Below the pieces are notes generated by a model. It searched no databases. It was not told the origin of the DNA and was given only the letters and a program-made list of their open reading frames with translations. DNA of 64,000 nt from Acidobacteriaceae bacterium (GTDB taxonomy: Bacteria > Acidobacteriota > Terriglobia > Terriglobales > Acidobacteriaceae), in NCBI GenBank assembly GCA_025462885.1, contig JAOAPN010000016.1, forward strand, positions 124,001 through 188,000, given 5' to 3'. The position numbers were made by a program, and so were the translations under genes. Positions 61,399-64,000 of this stretch are shown in pieces. The first letter of the stretch is position 1; each line of letters begins with the position of its first letter.

Positions 61399-62409
61399 AT
61401 GAAAAGCACCCCTTTTGCGCCCCTCGCCCTTATCCTTCACGCGACTTTTTGCGTGCCAGCTCTCCTCTTCGCCTCTATCCCAACCCCTCAGCCTGTGTCC
61501 AAAACCGCACCACCCGTCGCCGCTGTCTGGCAGTCCACGCAGGCCGAACACGTCTACGGATTCCCCGAGATCAAACACAACAAAAAAGGGACCCTGACCC
61601 TCAGCACCGACACATTAACCTTCACTGGAAAATCCGGCATCGCATCCGTACCGCGCCTCTCAGTAACGGCGGTGAGCGCGGGAAACCAACGCGTTGAGAT
61701 CTGGGGCCTGGGCGGAAGAATTCTTCGCATGACCATTCCGAATGGCGGAGGTCTCGCAGCCGCTTCCGTGATGCATCACCGAATCGACATGCTCACGGTC
61801 GAATACAACGACGGTCGCGGCGGAACCCACTCAGCCGTCTTCTTCCTCCCCGCCAACGAAGCCGATCAAGCGCTCCACAACTTCGCTCTGACCCCTCCTG
61901 CTGCACACGGGGAATCCAGCATCGTCTGTCAGGACGCGCCGATCGAACCGAAGAGCGTCCTCGTCTCGGCACCGAATTGGGATCAGGCCCAGGTACCGGC
62001 TGCCTATCGAGCCCTCGTCTACGAACACCTGGTCGATCGCCTGCGCAACACCAAAGACGTCGGGCACGTATACCGCGAAGGCGAGACAGGCGGCCAACGG
62101 AGCTGCCCGCAGTACACCATCCACATTGCCATCAAAGCCTTCAAGGAAGGAAGCTCCGTCAAGCGTTCCTTCATGGGACCGGTTGGAATGTTCGTTGGAA
62201 CCACCCAGATGAAGTTCGACGTCAACTACACCGATGCCTCAGGCACGATCAAAAACAGCGAGCAGATCGCAGCTACGATGCGCGGCGAATCCGAGAGCAC
62301 AAACGTCGCAGACCATGTTGCCAAGAATGTCGCCAAGCACTACACCAACCTTCTCAAAAAATCTGAAAAGAGCCCTTCCCCGGCCAAATCAAGCGAACCC
62401 ACACTGTAA
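61399..62409 (+). CDS. Secreted protein of unknown function in a TetR locus
   Basis: A 336-residue exported protein; signal peptide about 1-27. Two parts: an N-terminal half with a GRAM/PH-like series of strands (HNKKGTLTLSTDTLTFTGKSGIASVPRLSVTAVSAGNQRVEIWG...IDMLTVEYNDGRGGTHSAVFFL), and a C-terminal half reminiscent of lipoprotein-like DUF4410 domains (YEHLVDRLRNTKDVGHVYREG...YTIHIAIKAFKEG...STNVADHVAKNVAKHY). These are resemblances by eye, not assignments. AGGAG lies 4 nt before the ATG, behind a strong promoter with a TetR-type operator. Confidence 0.75.
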   Translation: MKSTPFAPLALILHATFCVPALLFASIPTPQPVSKTAPPVAAVWQSTQAEHVYGFPEIKHNKKGTLTLSTDTLTFTGKSGIASVPRLSVTAVSAGNQRVEIWGLGGRILRMTIPNGGGLAAASVMHHRIDMLTVEYNDGRGGTHSAVFFLPANEADQALHNFALTPPAAHGESSIVCQDAPIEPKSVLVSAPNWDQAQVPAAYRALVYEHLVDRLRNTKDVGHVYREGETGGQRSCPQYTIHIAIKAFKEGSSVKRSFMGPVGMFVGTTQMKFDVNYTDASGTIKNSEQIAATMRGESESTNVADHVAKNVAKHYTNLLKKSEKSPSPAKSSEPTL

Positions 62410-62531
62410 TGCGGTCAAAGGCGTCGTCCGCCCCTGGAGGCCAGGTGACGGCGTCCTCTGGAAAAGTTCCGGCATGCCTGGAACGAAACAGCGACTTTGC
62501 TGTCGAGAATCTGAGCGATAACGGAGAGGAC

Positions 62532-62705
62532 ATGGAATACGATAAAGCGTCTCCTGCAACCGCTGATTCCTGGCTGGAGATGGAACAAAGACTCGCCTCC
62601 TTACGCACTCTCGTGTGTGATCTGCTCAAGGCGAATCAGGAACTTCGTCAGGCTCTCCTCAGCGCCAGGCTTGAAAAGACTTGCAACGAACGGATCGGCT
62701 CTTGA
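62532..62705 (+). CDS. Small predicted coiled-coil protein
   Basis: A 57-residue protein, GGAGAGG 2-6 nt before the ATG. Residues 14-50 (WLEMEQRLASLRTLVCDLLKANQELRQALLSARLE) form a good heptad coiled coil. It lies between the unknown secreted protein and the TetR gene in the same direction. A longer in-frame version starts at 62409. No known family. Confidence 0.5.
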   Translation: MEYDKASPATADSWLEMEQRLASLRTLVCDLLKANQELRQALLSARLEKTCNERIGS

Positions 62706-62740
62706 ACCCCTATGGGGAGCAAAAGTCCGTATTCAATAGA

Positions 62741-63373
62741 ATGGGCAAAATGACTGTGACGACCACAAACAAACACGAACTCCGGACCAGAGAGACCCGG
62801 GCACTTCTACTCGATGCTGCCAGAACGATCTTCGCGCGGGACGGATACGAAGGATCGGAACTCGGTGAAATTGCTGCCCTCGCCGGCCGCACCAAGGGCG
62901 CGATCTACGCGCAATTCAAGAGCAAGGAAGATATCTTTATCGCCCTGGTCGAAGAGACCGTGTGTCGGTACCGAGCCGAGATGCAGGAAAGGCTCGCTCA
63001 ATCGACCACCGTCGCTGGAAACAAGGCGGCCCTTCGAGCCGTGTATCTGCATTCCGCAGAGGACCAGACGTGGTCTCTTCTGTTGCTGGAGTTCAAACTC
63101 TTCGCGATGCGACATCCCGAGTCGAGGCAGAGGCTCAATAACCTCTACGCAGGCTTGTTCTCAGAACATGATGAAGATCGATTTGCCGCCATCCTGGGAC
63201 CCGCCGGTACCAGCGAAGATGCCATAAGCCGCGTCATCGCAGTCGAGGCTCTCCAACCGGTAATCTCCGCCCTGGTCCTCGAAGCCCAAATGAAAGCAAA
63301 TCTCGCCGACAAATGCGTTATGGCGAAAGTGGCAAATCGAATCTTCGACGCCCTGTTTGACGCCCCGGCGTGA
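62741..63373 (+). CDS. TetR/AcrR-family repressor
   Basis: About 210 residues. N-terminal HTH (ALLLDAARTIFARDGYEGSELGEIAALAGRTKGAIYAQFKSKEDIF, about 18-62) is canonical; the C-terminal ligand domain (about 75-205) is TetR_C-like. Start ATG at 62741 or 62750; no clear ribosome site. It is the likely regulator of the operator at 61366-61383 and perhaps autoregulated as part of the same transcript. Ligand unknown. Confidence 0.9.
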   Translation: MGKMTVTTTNKHELRTRETRALLLDAARTIFARDGYEGSELGEIAALAGRTKGAIYAQFKSKEDIFIALVEETVCRYRAEMQERLAQSTTVAGNKAALRAVYLHSAEDQTWSLLLLEFKLFAMRHPESRQRLNNLYAGLFSEHDEDRFAAILGPAGTSEDAISRVIAVEALQPVISALVLEAQMKANLADKCVMAKVANRIFDALFDAPA

Positions 63374-63697
63374 GCGCAGCATTCAGGACATGCCCGGACC
63401 ACAGCCTCAAAAGCTGTCAACCCCCTGAAATCTGAAAAGGGCCCGTAACTCCACCTCTACCAAGAGAACAAAAATAAATAAAAGTGGCATTTTAGTTTTG
63501 GTCAATTCACTACACTGGAAGTAGAGATCCAGACAGCCGCGGTGAAAGCGCCGGGACTTGCGTTGAGAGGGCAAATCCTGCAACTCAACCTCTGTCAAGA
63601 CTTTAGCCATAACCTCTTTAGATGCAAGACTTTAGCGGACACTATTCACCCTAAACCACTGCATTCATTGACTTTACGCCCCCTCCCCCCCGGGGGG
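63374..63697. other. Intergenic region with a direct repeat
   Basis: No convincing gene. CAAGACTTTAGC occurs twice, at 63596-63607 and 63625-63636 (29 bp apart), and may be a binding site. A minus-strand 67-codon frame (63407-63610) lacks support. Confidence 0.45.
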
Positions 63698-64000
63698 CTA
63701 AGCCGCTATCGGCGCAGGATCAATCTCCGGCCGGCGCGAAGCAATCAAGCCATACACTGCGATGTAGACATAGCAGATCGCCGGAATCACAAAGGCATGC
63801 TGCACCCCGACGATGTCCGCCAGGTGGCCCTCCGCCAGCGGCAATAACGCTCCGCCGACAATCGCCGCGACCATCAGGCTCGAGCCCTTGCCAGTCAGTT
63901 CGCCCAGCCCGGCCAGGCCCAGCGTAAAGATGCTCGGGAACATGATCGAGTTGAAAAACCCGATCGCGATCACGCTGTACATTGCCACATTGCCGTGGGT
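63698..64000 (-). CDS. Sugar MFS transporter (FucP/glucose-galactose type), partial
   Basis: Only the last 101 residues are in the window; the frame is open to the edge at 64000. About three transmembrane helices are visible, with FFNSIMFPSIFTLGLAGLG and GGALLPLAEGHLADIVG, typical of the FucP/GluP branch of the major facilitator superfamily. It imports a sugar with protons or sodium. The start is outside the window. Confidence 0.85.
   Translation of the reverse strand, partial: THGNVAMYSVIAIGFFNSIMFPSIFTLGLAGLGELTGKGSSLMVAAIVGGALLPLAEGHLADIVGVQHAFVIPAICYVYIAVYGLIASRRPEIDPAPIAA

Overview
The window looks like a chromosomal segment of an Acidobacteriota bacterium of the Terriglobia type (Terriglobus/Granulicella/Edaphobacter-like). 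The grounds are two very large Oar-like TonB-dependent receptors with an N-terminal carboxypeptidase-regulatory domain, secreted Gfo/Idh/MocA and DUF6807 proteins, a YXWGXW-repeat protein, high GC with C/G-ending codons, and many secreted peptidases and hydrolases. This placement comes from reading the genes only; no database search was possible. Most of the window is ordinary housekeeping and catabolic DNA. No phage, transposase, CRISPR, rRNA or tRNA gene was seen.

Layout. 0-2.4 kb: sugar-type oxidoreductase and a DUF6807 gene cut by the window edge. 2.6-7.2 kb: small secreted protein, mntH and divergent mntR with a clear palindromic operator, then purD and a DinB-fold protein. 7.2-12.1 kb: alpha/beta hydrolase divergent from a CGNR regulator over a perfect palindrome, pirin, MerC-like protein, and a tandem pair of secreted two-domain VOC proteins. 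12.1-16.6 kb: dut-purL-purF operon on the minus strand. 16.9-19.8 kb: two convergent GT-C type membrane glycosyltransferases. 20.2-20.9 kb: rplU-rpmA. 21-24.2 kb: first TonB receptor. 24.4-31.3 kb: metallo-beta-lactamase-fold hydrolase, zinc-ribbon protein, rpsU (TTG start), gamma-carbonic anhydrase, hisS, aspS and an AT-rich orphan gene. 31.3-35.6 kb: aldo/keto reductase, a rhomboid-like protein lacking its catalytic residues, M28 peptidase, a LysW-like mini-protein. 35.7-39.2 kb: second TonB receptor. 39.5-48.7 kb: cupin, acyl-CoA carboxylase beta subunit, Y-family polymerase, a GNAT plus unknown-protein pair, NTF2-like, DUF4159, AhpD-like, diguanylate cyclase. 48.8-57.2 kb: lipoprotein, DPP-IV-type peptidase, degenerate receiver protein, SPOUT RNA methyltransferase, YXWGXW protein, dnaG. 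57.3-64 kb: DUF1801, MarR-SDR pair with a large operator, PQQ-type sugar dehydrogenase, a TetR locus with an unknown secreted protein, and the edge of a sugar MFS transporter.

How parts work together. purD, purL and purF are three purine-synthesis enzymes at two sites; dut lies in the second operon. Four regulator/target pairs (mntR/mntH, CGNR/hydrolase, MarR/SDR, TetR/secreted protein) each have an inverted repeat where an operator would be expected. The intergenic DNA carries three families of dispersed non-coding repeats: a 54-55 bp tandem-unit element at five places, a ~115 bp palindromic MITE-like element at two, and a GGCATACCT-type hairpin element at two. These repeats, the inactive-looking rhomboid, the LysW-like protein without its usual C-terminal motif, and the TetR locus are the most worthwhile things to follow up. 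I did not find convincing evidence for one large new multi-gene system.
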